Source: Gemmatimonadota bacterium (GTDB taxonomy: Bacteria > Gemmatimonadota > Gemmatimonadetes > Gemmatimonadales > GWC2-71-9). Taken from it: 10,347 nt of DNA. Numbering within the stretch: the first letter of the stretch is position 1; every line of letters starts with the position of its first letter. Position numbers and translations under genes: made by a program. Below the pieces are notes generated by a model. The model did no database searches. It was not told the DNA's origin and saw only the letters and a list, made by a program, of their open reading frames with translations. Positions 1-6,131 of this stretch are shown here, in pieces. The DNA is taken from contig QHTY01000244.1 of the NCBI GenBank assembly GCA_003220985.1, positions 1 to 10,347 on the forward strand. The letters are read 5' to 3'.

Positions 1-1
1 T

Positions 2-319
2 CATCACTGGTCCTGGACCCGAACGGGCGGGTTCCGCCGCGCGTTCGGGGAAGTGCGCAAGGCCTACCGCGTGGCGGACGAGCACTGGGTGGATTTCGAG
101 CGACGTCGTATTGCGACGACGTTGACCGACTATGTCAGCGCCTACGCCGCGACGCATCCGCAGGAAGACTTTGCCGAGACCTTCCGCTTCTACGTCGCAC
201 GCCGCGGCAGGCTACGAGAGCTGTTCAGCGAGTTCGGGAGGAAGCGCAAAGGCGTGCGCCTATACGAGAAGTTTTTCGTGTTACACGATTTCGTACGGAG
301 TCTCAGGGGGTGGAAGTAG
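2..319 (+). CDS. Putative zinc metallopeptidase, C-terminal fragment (5' end outside window)
   Basis: The frame is open from the first complete codon at base 2 to TAG at 317-319, so the gene enters from outside the window; the GTG at 53 is probably internal. About 105 residues are visible. The segment YVSAYAATHPQEDFAETF (codons about 150-200) resembles the part of putative zinc-binding metallopeptidases (Peptidase_Mx-like and related gluzincin families) where an acidic residue in an E-D-(W/F)-A-E-T motif follows the upstream HExxH zinc site. The HExxH itself would lie before base 1, so the catalytic site cannot be confirmed. The C-terminus is rich in Arg and Lys with aromatic residues and shows no membrane segment. 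The gene converges on the DsrE-like gene and ends inside a terminator hairpin. The family call rests on one motif recalled from memory and is moderate at best. Confidence 0.5.
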   Translation, partial: HHWSWTRTGGFRRAFGEVRKAYRVADEHWVDFERRRIATTLTDYVSAYAATHPQEDFAETFRFYVARRGRLRELFSEFGRKRKGVRLYEKFFVLHDFVRSLRGWK

Positions 320-350
320 GGGCGCAGCATGCTGCGCCCCTACCTTTTTT
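316..350 (+). terminator. Intrinsic terminator: perfect GC-rich palindrome plus T-run
   Basis: Bases 316-343 are a perfect inverted repeat, with 13-nt arms GTAGGGGCGCAGC and GCTGCGCCCCTAC around AT. In RNA this gives a 12-bp stem with a CATG loop. One C and then six T (345-350) follow, the classic Rho-independent layout for the + strand gene, whose stop codon lies in the left arm. It fills nearly all of the 32-nt gap between the convergent genes. On the - strand the arms are preceded by A's and not followed by a T-run, so it would terminate that side less well. Confidence 0.82.
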
Positions 351-351
351 C

Positions 352-1002
352 TCATCCGGCGAAACAGTACCCGCAGCCCTTCTCCTGCGCGCGCGCAACC
401 GCCAGCACGCCGGAGGGCACGACCTGAACACCCGGTAACAGCCCGGCGACCCAATCCGCCTTCACCGCGGCCGCATCCATGCCCATCTTCTGCGCGACCA
501 CGCCGCTGTACACCGAGAGCGCGACGTTGCAGCAACCGACCTGAGCACCGGTCGCGAGCAGCGCCTCGATACCGGTGCCCGGTAGTGGCAGGGGCAGCAC
601 TTTCGCAAAGACGTTGCGCACCGCCGGCGCGTCGCCGTCCTTGATATTGAACACCTCACCCAGCTTGTACTTCGCCCACAGCGCGTCGTGCATGGCGATC
701 GGAATCGCCGCATGACGCAGCACGATGACCGCGGAGTTGTCCGCGTCTTTCGTGCCGTAGTTCTCGTTGTTGCCGTTGAGCCAGACGCGCGGCCAGACCA
801 CCGGCATGCCGCTGTTCGGTTCGGGCGCGTCGAAGATCATCTTGTGCTTGCCGTTGATCCGGTTCAGCCACGTCTCGAACGACGCGTCGGCGCCGGTGGT
901 CGGTTCGGGACGCGGCTGCCCTTCCAGTCTCAGCGGGGTCAGTCCCGCGACTCCCGCGGCCGCCGTGGCGGCAAGACGACCGAGAAATCCACGCCTGTAC
1001 AT
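352..1002 (-). CDS. Tat-exported DsrE-like protein with CC and C-terminal CxxC cysteines
   Basis: This is 216 residues from ATG (1002-1000), chosen because AGGAGG sits 6 nt upstream. The N-terminus MYRRGFLGRLAATAAAG is a twin-arginine signal (RR at residues 3-4, then FLG and an Ala-rich stretch), so the folded protein should be exported. The rest looks like the DsrE/DsrF-like sulfur-carrier fold: a strand AVIVLRHAAIPIA, a segment VGCCNVALS with adjacent Cys157 and Cys158, and the ending VVPSGVLAVARAQEKGCGYC typical of the last strand and helix of DsrE-like proteins. Cys210 and Cys213 form a CxxC four residues from the end. Known DsrE proteins carry sulfur on cysteine in the cytoplasm; an extracytoplasmic role here is inferred from the signal. 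It follows the TsdA-like cytochrome by 10 nt and is presumably co-transcribed. The fold is assigned by eye, without a search. Confidence 0.72.
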   Translation of the reverse strand: MYRRGFLGRLAATAAAGVAGLTPLRLEGQPRPEPTTGADASFETWLNRINGKHKMIFDAPEPNSGMPVVWPRVWLNGNNENYGTKDADNSAVIVLRHAAIPIAMHDALWAKYKLGEVFNIKDGDAPAVRNVFAKVLPLPLPGTGIEALLATGAQVGCCNVALSVYSGVVAQKMGMDAAAVKADWVAGLLPGVQVVPSGVLAVARAQEKGCGYCFAG

Positions 1003-1008
1003 GCGAAG

Positions 1009-1014
1009 CCTCCT
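1009..1014 (-). promoter_or_regulatory. Strong Shine-Dalgarno of the DsrE-like gene
   Basis: The - strand reads AGGAGG, 6 nt before the ATG at 1002. It overlaps the TAG stop (1015-1013) of the restored frame of the upstream cytochrome, so the two genes look translationally coupled. It also shows that the DsrE-like protein has its own start and is not the C-terminal half of a natural fusion. Confidence 0.85.
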
Positions 1015-1848
1015 AGTGGTGAGACCGTGTGGGATAGGCGACATCGGGTGGTGGATCGCCGCGTGGCCAATCGTTCTCCTTGCCCCGATAATCGGGTCGC
1101 GGGTGCGCGTTGACGTACGCGGCGATATTGAACGCCTGGCTATCGGACAGCGTGCCCGGCGCATCGAACGGCATGTTGCGGCTGATGAATTCGGCGGCGG
1201 TGCGGCGCCGATGTTGTACGACTCGGCACCCCACACCGGCGGAGCTCCAGGCGTTCCCTCTCCGGCGGTGCCGTGACATTTCGCGCAGGATGCCGCAAAG
1301 ACGCGCGCGCCGGCCGCCCTGTCCGCGGTGAACGCGGCCCACTTTTGGAGTCGCGTGTTCGGTGCGGGAGGGGCGACCGCGACGTCGCGGGACAAGAACG
1401 CCAGATAGGTCACAATGTCTCGCATGTCCGCGCCCGCCGGGTCGAGCGCCGTCCCATTCATGCTGCGACGAAAGCAGTCGTTGATGCGATACTCGATGGT
1501 CTCGACCATCCCGCTGCGCGCGCGATACTGCGGATAACGCGCGAATACGCCGATCCACGTCCCATTTTCACGGCGGCCTTCGTCGAGATGGCAGCTCGTG
1601 CAGCGGAGCTTGTTGGCGACATGGGTGGGGAGACTGTCACGGGTCGCCGTCAGCAGCGCACGCCGCACCGCGTCGCCATACGGTACGGCAGGAATGAGCG
1701 AGTCCGCCGGACCAGCCGGCCCGCGTGCCTGGGGGGCGTGGGGGGGGGCGGGACGGGAGGATTCGGCTCGAGCACATCCAATTAGGCAGATGATGCAGAG
1801 AACGACAGACGTGGGGCGCACCCGGCGAGATAATACCGGCCATTTCAC
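1013..1848 (-). pseudogene. TsdA-like dihaem c-type cytochrome lipoprotein, frameshifted near 1202
   Basis: Translation from GTG (1848-1846) gives a lipoprotein signal with lipobox LIGC (Cys25), then two c-haem sites: CTSCH (Cys83, Cys86, His87) and CAKCH (Cys188, Cys191, His192). Between them lies RINDCFRRSMNG, with Cys125 at the place of the axial cysteine ligand of thiosulfate dehydrogenase/tetrathionate reductase TsdA (COG3258 type). The frame continues to SYNIGA (residue 215, codon 1206-1204), after which the family-like sequence resumes one frame over as TAAEFISRNMPF and runs 62 residues to TAG at 1013-1015. The family usually has about six residues (GAGM-x4) between these blocks; about two bases remain, so roughly 16 nt seem lost. 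The methionine in NMPF, a likely haem-2 ligand, is on the far side of the break. Restored length is about 283 residues. TsdA-like chemistry is inferred; a general electron-transfer cytochrome is the alternative. GTG is preceded by only a weak GAAAGG; a GTG at codon 10 would also keep the signal. Confidence 0.75.
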
Positions 1849-1913
1849 GCGGCGGCAACCTTTCGCGGATTGGCGCTATCCAACCCGGCGCCTCCTCTCA
1901 CCCAGGATGTCTC
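1849..1913. promoter_or_regulatory. Divergent intergenic region, cytochrome / HEAT protein
   Basis: These 65 nt separate two divergent starts and must hold, or adjoin, the promoters of both. I cannot point to convincing -35/-10 boxes on either strand. The only site I can name is AGGA at 1904-1907, six nt before the ATG of the HEAT gene. A short imperfect symmetry (TTGG at 1870-1873 with CCAA at 1880-1883) is too weak to call an operator. Confidence 0.35.
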
Positions 1914-3191
1914 ATGATTGTGCCGCTGCTTGCTTCCCTGCTGCTCGTCGCGCAAGGCCGCCCGCCCCTCGACTCCGCGACCGTCGCGCGGGTATTGAAC
2001 CAGCTCCGCACCAGCGACTCGACCGTCTGTGCGCTCGCCGCTGAAGCGCTGACCAACTATGGGGGATTCTGGGGGCATTCTTTCGGTCAACCGGGCCTGG
2101 CCATGCCGCAACCGATGCCGACGCCCATGCCGATGCCGGGCGGTGGTGGCGGCGGTGGAGTCCACTTCGCCATGCACGGGAGGTCCCGCGACGTGGACCC
2201 TGCCGTGCTGCGCGCCTTCCGCGCCGTGATTCGCGACGACAATCGCTGCATTCGCAACATCGCCGCACGCGTCCTCGGCAATCACCATGACTCCGGTACC
2301 TACGACTTGTTTCTCGCATTGCTGCGCGATGCGCGCGCGGACCTCCGCGAAACCGGCGCACTCGGGCTCGGGGAGCTCGAGGATTCGCGCGCGATCAGTC
2401 CGCTCAGCGACGCCATGAGTCGCGATGACAGCCCGGCAGTGCGGATGACCGCGGCCTGGGCACTCGGCGAAATCGAAGAGAAAGTCGCGATCGAGCCCTT
2501 GTCGCGCGCGCTGAACGATCGCGCGCTGGAAGTGCGCCGGACGGCGGCATGGGCACTGGGCGAGATCGAGGATGCGCGCGCGGTGCGGCCGTTGAGCACC
2601 GCGCTCGATGATCAGACCGTGGAGGTGCGGCTCACCGCGGTCTGGGCGCTGGGCGAAATCGAGGACGCCTCCGCGGTGCCGGTGCTCGCGACGGCCGCGA
2701 AGGACCGCGATCCGCGTGTGCGGCAGCAGGCTGCGTGGGCGTTGGGGGAAATCGAGAGTGCGCAGGGCATCAGCACGCTCGAAACGTTGCTGCGCGATCC
2801 CGTCGCCGACGTGCGCAAGACGGCCATCTGGGCGCTGGGCGAGATCGAAGACGGCGGTGCGGTTCCCGCTCTCGCGACGGCGCTCAAGGACTCCGATCCG
2901 GACGTGCGCGCGTTGAGCGCGTGGGCCCTGGGGGAGATCGAGGACGGCTCGGCAGTCGAGCCCTTGCTGGTGGCGCTGAAGGACAGCGACGAGGATGTCC
3001 GCGCGACCGCCGCCTGGGCGCTGGGAGAAATCGAAAGCCCGCGCGCCTTGGACGGATTGACCGCGGCGCAGCGGGACGAGGTGGGTTCGGTTCGTCGCGC
3101 GGCGACGTGGGCGCTGCGGCAGATCGACGACAATGACGACAACCACAACGTCCACGTGCACGTGCGCCCGCGCGTGAAGGTCAAGCCTTGA
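1914..3191 (+). CDS. Exported HEAT (EZ-HEAT/PBS-lyase type) repeat protein
   Basis: This is 425 residues from ATG 1914, with AGGA 6 nt upstream. A short hydrophobic start (IVPLLASLLLVAQG) looks like a small signal peptide or membrane anchor. After a first helical repeat-like segment (about residues 20-50) comes a low-complexity stretch of Met, Pro and then seven Gly (about 64-82), then HEAT-type repeats to about residue 405. Eight consecutive units carry AWALGEIE or a close variant (W at 2457 and every 93 bases to 3108), with consensus A-V-x-P-L-x-x-A-L-x-D-x-D-x-x-V-R between. Including the weaker N-terminal ones I count about eleven. Such arrays form curved solenoids that bind proteins; there are no catalytic motifs. 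The tail is charged and alternating (VHVHVRPRVKVKP). The partner is unknown. The gene diverges from the cytochrome cluster and its last 11 bases overlap the end of glpD. Confidence 0.85.
   Translation: MIVPLLASLLLVAQGRPPLDSATVARVLNQLRTSDSTVCALAAEALTNYGGFWGHSFGQPGLAMPQPMPTPMPMPGGGGGGGVHFAMHGRSRDVDPAVLRAFRAVIRDDNRCIRNIAARVLGNHHDSGTYDLFLALLRDARADLRETGALGLGELEDSRAISPLSDAMSRDDSPAVRMTAAWALGEIEEKVAIEPLSRALNDRALEVRRTAAWALGEIEDARAVRPLSTALDDQTVEVRLTAVWALGEIEDASAVPVLATAAKDRDPRVRQQAAWALGEIESAQGISTLETLLRDPVADVRKTAIWALGEIEDGGAVPALATALKDSDPDVRALSAWALGEIEDGSAVEPLLVALKDSDEDVRATAAWALGEIESPRALDGLTAAQRDEVGSVRRAATWALRQIDDNDDNHNVHVHVRPRVKVKP
2454..3128 (+). repeat. Eight tandem coding repeats of exactly 93 bp (31 codons)
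   Basis: The block coding for A-W-A-L-G-E-I-E starts at 2454, 2547, 2640, 2733, 2826, 2919, 3012 and 3105, a constant step of 93 bases with no insertion or deletion. Third positions differ between units while residues are kept, so the array is held by selection on protein and is not a very recent DNA duplication. The last unit has drifted (ATWALRQID). The unit before the array (LGELE near 2367-2381) is offset by one codon. Confidence 0.92.
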
Positions 3192-4812
3192 TGCGGCTTC
3201 GCTCGACGATCTGAAAGTAATCCCGCAGCTCCTCGGCTTCCCGCACATCGTCCCAGCAGAGGAGCTGTTTCATTCGCGCCGCCACCTTGGTGACGACCGA
3301 CTGGGCATGGTCGGGGATTTCATAGAACAGGTGTAGCCGCCGGACGAGCACGTCCTGCACACGAACCGCCATCTCCCGCTCGACGGCGTATGCGACCTCG
3401 GCCCAGATCTCCGGCCGGCCGCCGATGATCGACTCCCCAAGCCGGCGGTCGCGGTCGACCAGATTGAGCACCGCGGCCGCCTCGCTGCCGTAACTCGCCA
3501 CGAGGTGTCGAGCCGTTCCCTCGGCGGCGCCGCGCGCACGCGCGGCCTCGACGAGAACGTCGAGGTCTCGGGATTCGCCGCCCGGCAACGGCAGCTGGTC
3601 GGTCGGGGCACGCGGCGGGAGCGGGCGTCCATCCAGCGCGTGCAGTCGGGCCGCGACGCGATCGACCACATCGCGTGCCATGACGCGATAGGTCGTCAGC
3701 TTGCCGCCGGCGATCGAAATGAGGCCGTGCTCGCTTTCGAATACCTTGTGCTCGCGCGACACCTGCGATGGGCTCGCGTGGTCCTCGCGGAGCAAGGGTC
3801 GCAGGCCCACCCATGCCGAAACCACATCATTCGGCGCGAGATGGGCGTCCGGAAACGCCGCGTTGGCGGAACGCAGCAAATACGTGACATCTGCCGGCGT
3901 CACGCGCAGCGCGTCCGGGGACGCATCGGCGTCCGTGTCCGTCGTCCCGATGTAGGAGAGATCGCCCCAAGGCAGCACGAACATCACGCGACCGTCGATT
4001 GGCGAGAACAACGTCACCGCGTGCTCGTTCGCGAGACGGCGGCGGGCGACGGTGACATGCGCACCCTTGGTGAGCCGCAAGATCGCGGGTGCCAGCGGGT
4101 CGTCGAGCCGGCGCAGCTGATCGGACCACGGTCCGGTGGCGTTGACCACCACCTGCGCGCGTATGGTTGCGGTTTCTCCGGTGAGCGCGTCGCGCACGAC
4201 GGCGGCACGGATGCGTCCGTCGGCCTTGAGCAGCCCCGTCGTCTCGACATAGTTCGCCGCGAGCGCCCCCGCGCGCATTGCGCCGCGCACGGTGGCGATG
4301 ACCAGGCGTGCGTCGTCGGTTTGCGCGTCGTAATACAGCGCGGCCCCGATCAGGCCGCGATCGCGCAGCCCGGGCTCGACGCGCCGCACCTTCTTTGCGC
4401 GCAGCCAGCGATGCCACCGCACGTTGCGGAACGCGGAAAGCAGGTCGTAGAGCCACATGCCCGCGCGCAGCTTCCACGCGGGGATGCGACCGCCCCGATA
4501 CACCGGGAAGAGAAACGCGAGTGGCCGCACCAGGTGCGGCGCAATCGTGAGGAGCACCCGCCGTTCGTGGCTCGCCTCGAACACCAGACGGAACGCGCCC
4601 TGCTCGAGGTAGCGAATGCCGCCGTGGATCAGCCGTGAGGAATGCGACGACGTTCCCGCCCCGAAATCGGCTTTATCGATCAGCGCCGTGCGGAACCCGC
4701 GCGATGCGGCATCGCGCGCAATCCCTGCCCCCGTGATGCCGCCGCCAATGATGAGCACATCCACGGGCGTCTCGACCATGGAGGCCAAGGCTGCGGCTCG
4801 CGTTTGCTCCAA
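3181..4812 (-). CDS. glpD: Aerobic glycerol-3-phosphate dehydrogenase (FAD-dependent)
   Basis: This is 543 residues. The enzyme oxidises sn-glycerol 3-phosphate to dihydroxyacetone phosphate and passes electrons through FAD to membrane quinone. The FAD-binding Rossmann motif IIGGGITGAGIARDAASRG lies at residues 21-39, followed by the GlpD signature SSRLIHGGIRYLEQG near 56-70. A conserved GPWSDQ segment is mid-protein, and GLISIAGGKLTTYR ends the oxidase domain before a C-terminal helical DAO_C-type domain (about 390-530, including VQDVLVRR). Length fits the family. I prefer the TTG start at 4812 because GGAGGGGAG lies directly upstream and the extra residues (RAAALASM) match the usual GlpD N-terminus; ATG at 4779 is the alternative and has no good ribosome site. 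It is divergent from fadI, so glycerol and fatty-acid use may share a control region. It overlaps the HEAT gene by 11 bp at the 3' end. Confidence 0.95.
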   Translation of the reverse strand: MEQTRAAALASMVETPVDVLIIGGGITGAGIARDAASRGFRTALIDKADFGAGTSSHSSRLIHGGIRYLEQGAFRLVFEASHERRVLLTIAPHLVRPLAFLFPVYRGGRIPAWKLRAGMWLYDLLSAFRNVRWHRWLRAKKVRRVEPGLRDRGLIGAALYYDAQTDDARLVIATVRGAMRAGALAANYVETTGLLKADGRIRAAVVRDALTGETATIRAQVVVNATGPWSDQLRRLDDPLAPAILRLTKGAHVTVARRRLANEHAVTLFSPIDGRVMFVLPWGDLSYIGTTDTDADASPDALRVTPADVTYLLRSANAAFPDAHLAPNDVVSAWVGLRPLLREDHASPSQVSREHKVFESEHGLISIAGGKLTTYRVMARDVVDRVAARLHALDGRPLPPRAPTDQLPLPGGESRDLDVLVEAARARGAAEGTARHLVASYGSEAAAVLNLVDRDRRLGESIIGGRPEIWAEVAYAVEREMAVRVQDVLVRRLHLFYEIPDHAQSVVTKVAARMKQLLCWDDVREAEELRDYFQIVERSRIKA

Positions 4813-4871
4813 CTCCCCTCCACTTGGGGCTGGTGGTAGGTTTCGATTCCCAGGAAGAGGGGAAGAATCTA
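4813..4871. promoter_or_regulatory. Divergent control region glpD / fadI, with both ribosome binding sites
   Basis: Only 59 nt lie between the glpD TTG and the fadI ATG. On the - strand GGAGGGGAG (4821-4813) abuts glpD; on the + strand AGGGGA (4858-4863), within a purine run from 4852 to 4867, sits 8 nt before the fadI ATG. Less than 40 nt remain for two promoters, so they must overlap or reach into the coding regions. I find no clear sigma-70 boxes and no palindrome good enough to name a FadR-, PsrA- or GlpR-type operator. Confidence 0.5.
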
Positions 4872-6131
4872 ATGCCGAGTCTCAACGGTCGTCGCGTGGC
4901 AGTGATCGCCGGCGTCCGTACGCCGTTTGCCAAAGCCGGCACCGTGCTGAAGGATGTGCGTGCCGTGGACCTCGCGCGCTACGCGGGGCGCGAGCTGCTC
5001 GAGCGCACCAATCTGGACGGCACCGAGGTCGACGAAGTCATCTTCGGTCAGGTCGTGCCGTCGGCGCTCGTGCCGAATATCGGCCGCGAAGTGAGCCTAT
5101 TGCCGCAGTTTCCCAAGGAGATCCCCGCCTATTCACTGAACCGCGCGTGCGCCTCGGCCAATCAGGCGATCACCGCCGCGCAGGATCAGATCGCGCTGGG
5201 GCACGCGAACGTGATCATCGCGGGGGGCGCCGAAGCGCTGTCGGACATTCCCATTCTGGCCTCGCGGCGACTCGCCGACATCCTGGTGGAAGCGAGCAAG
5301 GCCAAGTCCCTCCCCGCGCGCGTCAAGACGTTCGCTAAGCTTCGCCCGAGAGACTTGGTACCGGTGGCGCCCGCGATCGCGGAGCCGTCGACCGGGATGT
5401 CGATGGGCCAGTCGGCCGAGAAAATGGCGAAAGAGAATCACATCTCGCGTGAAGCGCAGGACCGCTGGGCGTTGCGCAGTCACCAGCTCGCCGCGCAGGG
5501 CACCACCGATGGCCGCCTGACCGCCGAGATCGTGCCGTGGCTCCCCACACGTTCCGGTGAAGCCATCGTGCAGCAGGACAATGGAATTCGCACCGATACC
5601 TCGCTCGAGCAGATGGCGAAACTCAAACCCGTGTTCGATCGCCGCTACGGCAGTGTCACTGCGGCGAACTCTTCGCCGCTGACCGATGGGGCCTCGGCCG
5701 TGCTCCTGATGAGCGACGAGAAGGCGCGCGCGCTCGGGTACGAGCCGCTCACGTACATTCGCTCGTACGCGGTCGCCGCCGTGGATCCGGGGTGGCAACT
5801 ACTCCAGGCGCCGATTTGGGCCGTCCCCAAGGCACTCGAGCGCGCCGGCATCCAGTGGAAGGACCTCGGCTTGATCGAGATTCACGAAGCCTTCGCGTCG
5901 CAGGTGCTCTCAAATCTTCAGGGCTTCGCGGCCAAAGCCTGGGAGATCAACGAGGACATCATCAACGTCATGGGCGGCTCGATCGCGATCGGCCATCCGT
6001 TCGGCGCGACCGGTGGGCGGCTCGTCACCACGCTCTCCAATGAGATGCGCCGGCGCGACGTACAGTTCGGCCTGATCTCGGTGTGCGCGCAGGGCGGGAT
6101 GGCATTCGCGATGGTGTTGGAGCGCCGCTGA
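4872..6131 (+). CDS. fadI: Acetyl-CoA acyltransferase (3-ketoacyl-CoA thiolase) FadI
   Basis: This is 419 residues. It catalyses the last step of fatty-acid beta-oxidation, cleaving 3-ketoacyl-CoA with CoA to acetyl-CoA and a shortened acyl-CoA, as the beta subunit of the FadI/FadJ complex. All thiolase signatures are present: nucleophile Cys93 in NRACASANQ, His338 in IHEAFA, His375 in GGSIAIGHPFGATGGR and the second active Cys405 in CAQGGM. The segment LRPRDLVPVAPAIAEPSTGMSMG matches FadI more closely than FadA. ATG 4872 is chosen over the in-frame TTG at 4824 because AGGGGA lies 8 nt upstream and the N-terminus (RRVAVIAGVRTPFAK) then fits the family. The stop and the fadJ start share one base (TGATG), so translation is probably coupled. 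It heads a five-gene + strand operon. Confidence 0.95.
   Translation: MPSLNGRRVAVIAGVRTPFAKAGTVLKDVRAVDLARYAGRELLERTNLDGTEVDEVIFGQVVPSALVPNIGREVSLLPQFPKEIPAYSLNRACASANQAITAAQDQIALGHANVIIAGGAEALSDIPILASRRLADILVEASKAKSLPARVKTFAKLRPRDLVPVAPAIAEPSTGMSMGQSAEKMAKENHISREAQDRWALRSHQLAAQGTTDGRLTAEIVPWLPTRSGEAIVQQDNGIRTDTSLEQMAKLKPVFDRRYGSVTAANSSPLTDGASAVLLMSDEKARALGYEPLTYIRSYAVAAVDPGWQLLQAPIWAVPKALERAGIQWKDLGLIEIHEAFASQVLSNLQGFAAKAWEINEDIINVMGGSIAIGHPFGATGGRLVTTLSNEMRRRDVQFGLISVCAQGGMAFAMVLERR

Noticed and set aside
1867..1883. TTGG/CCAA and GGAT/ATCC symmetries before the HEAT gene
   Set aside because: Short, mutually overlapping and not able to form together; not enough for a regulatory call.
2454..3128. 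Regular repeats as a CRISPR array or satellite DNA
   Set aside because: The period is a multiple of three, the units code for HEAT helices and vary at synonymous sites, and there are no identical repeats with unique spacers.
1845..3248. 467-codon open frame on the - strand opposite the HEAT gene
   Set aside because: It is an antisense shadow kept open by the 93-bp periodicity and high GC; it spans a gene boundary, has no ribosome site and its product is a compositional mirror of the repeats.
3505..4638. 377-codon + strand frame inside glpD
   Set aside because: GlpD on the - strand has complete family motifs over the same bases; the other frame is Arg/His-rich with no recognisable motif.
4820..4836. 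CCAC ... GTGG symmetry in the glpD/fadI gap as an operator
   Set aside because: Four-base arms nine bases apart are expected by chance in such GC-rich sequence.
4824..4871. Longer FadI from TTG 4824
   Set aside because: The extra 16 residues do not fit the family, and AGGGGA sits 8 nt before the ATG at 4872.
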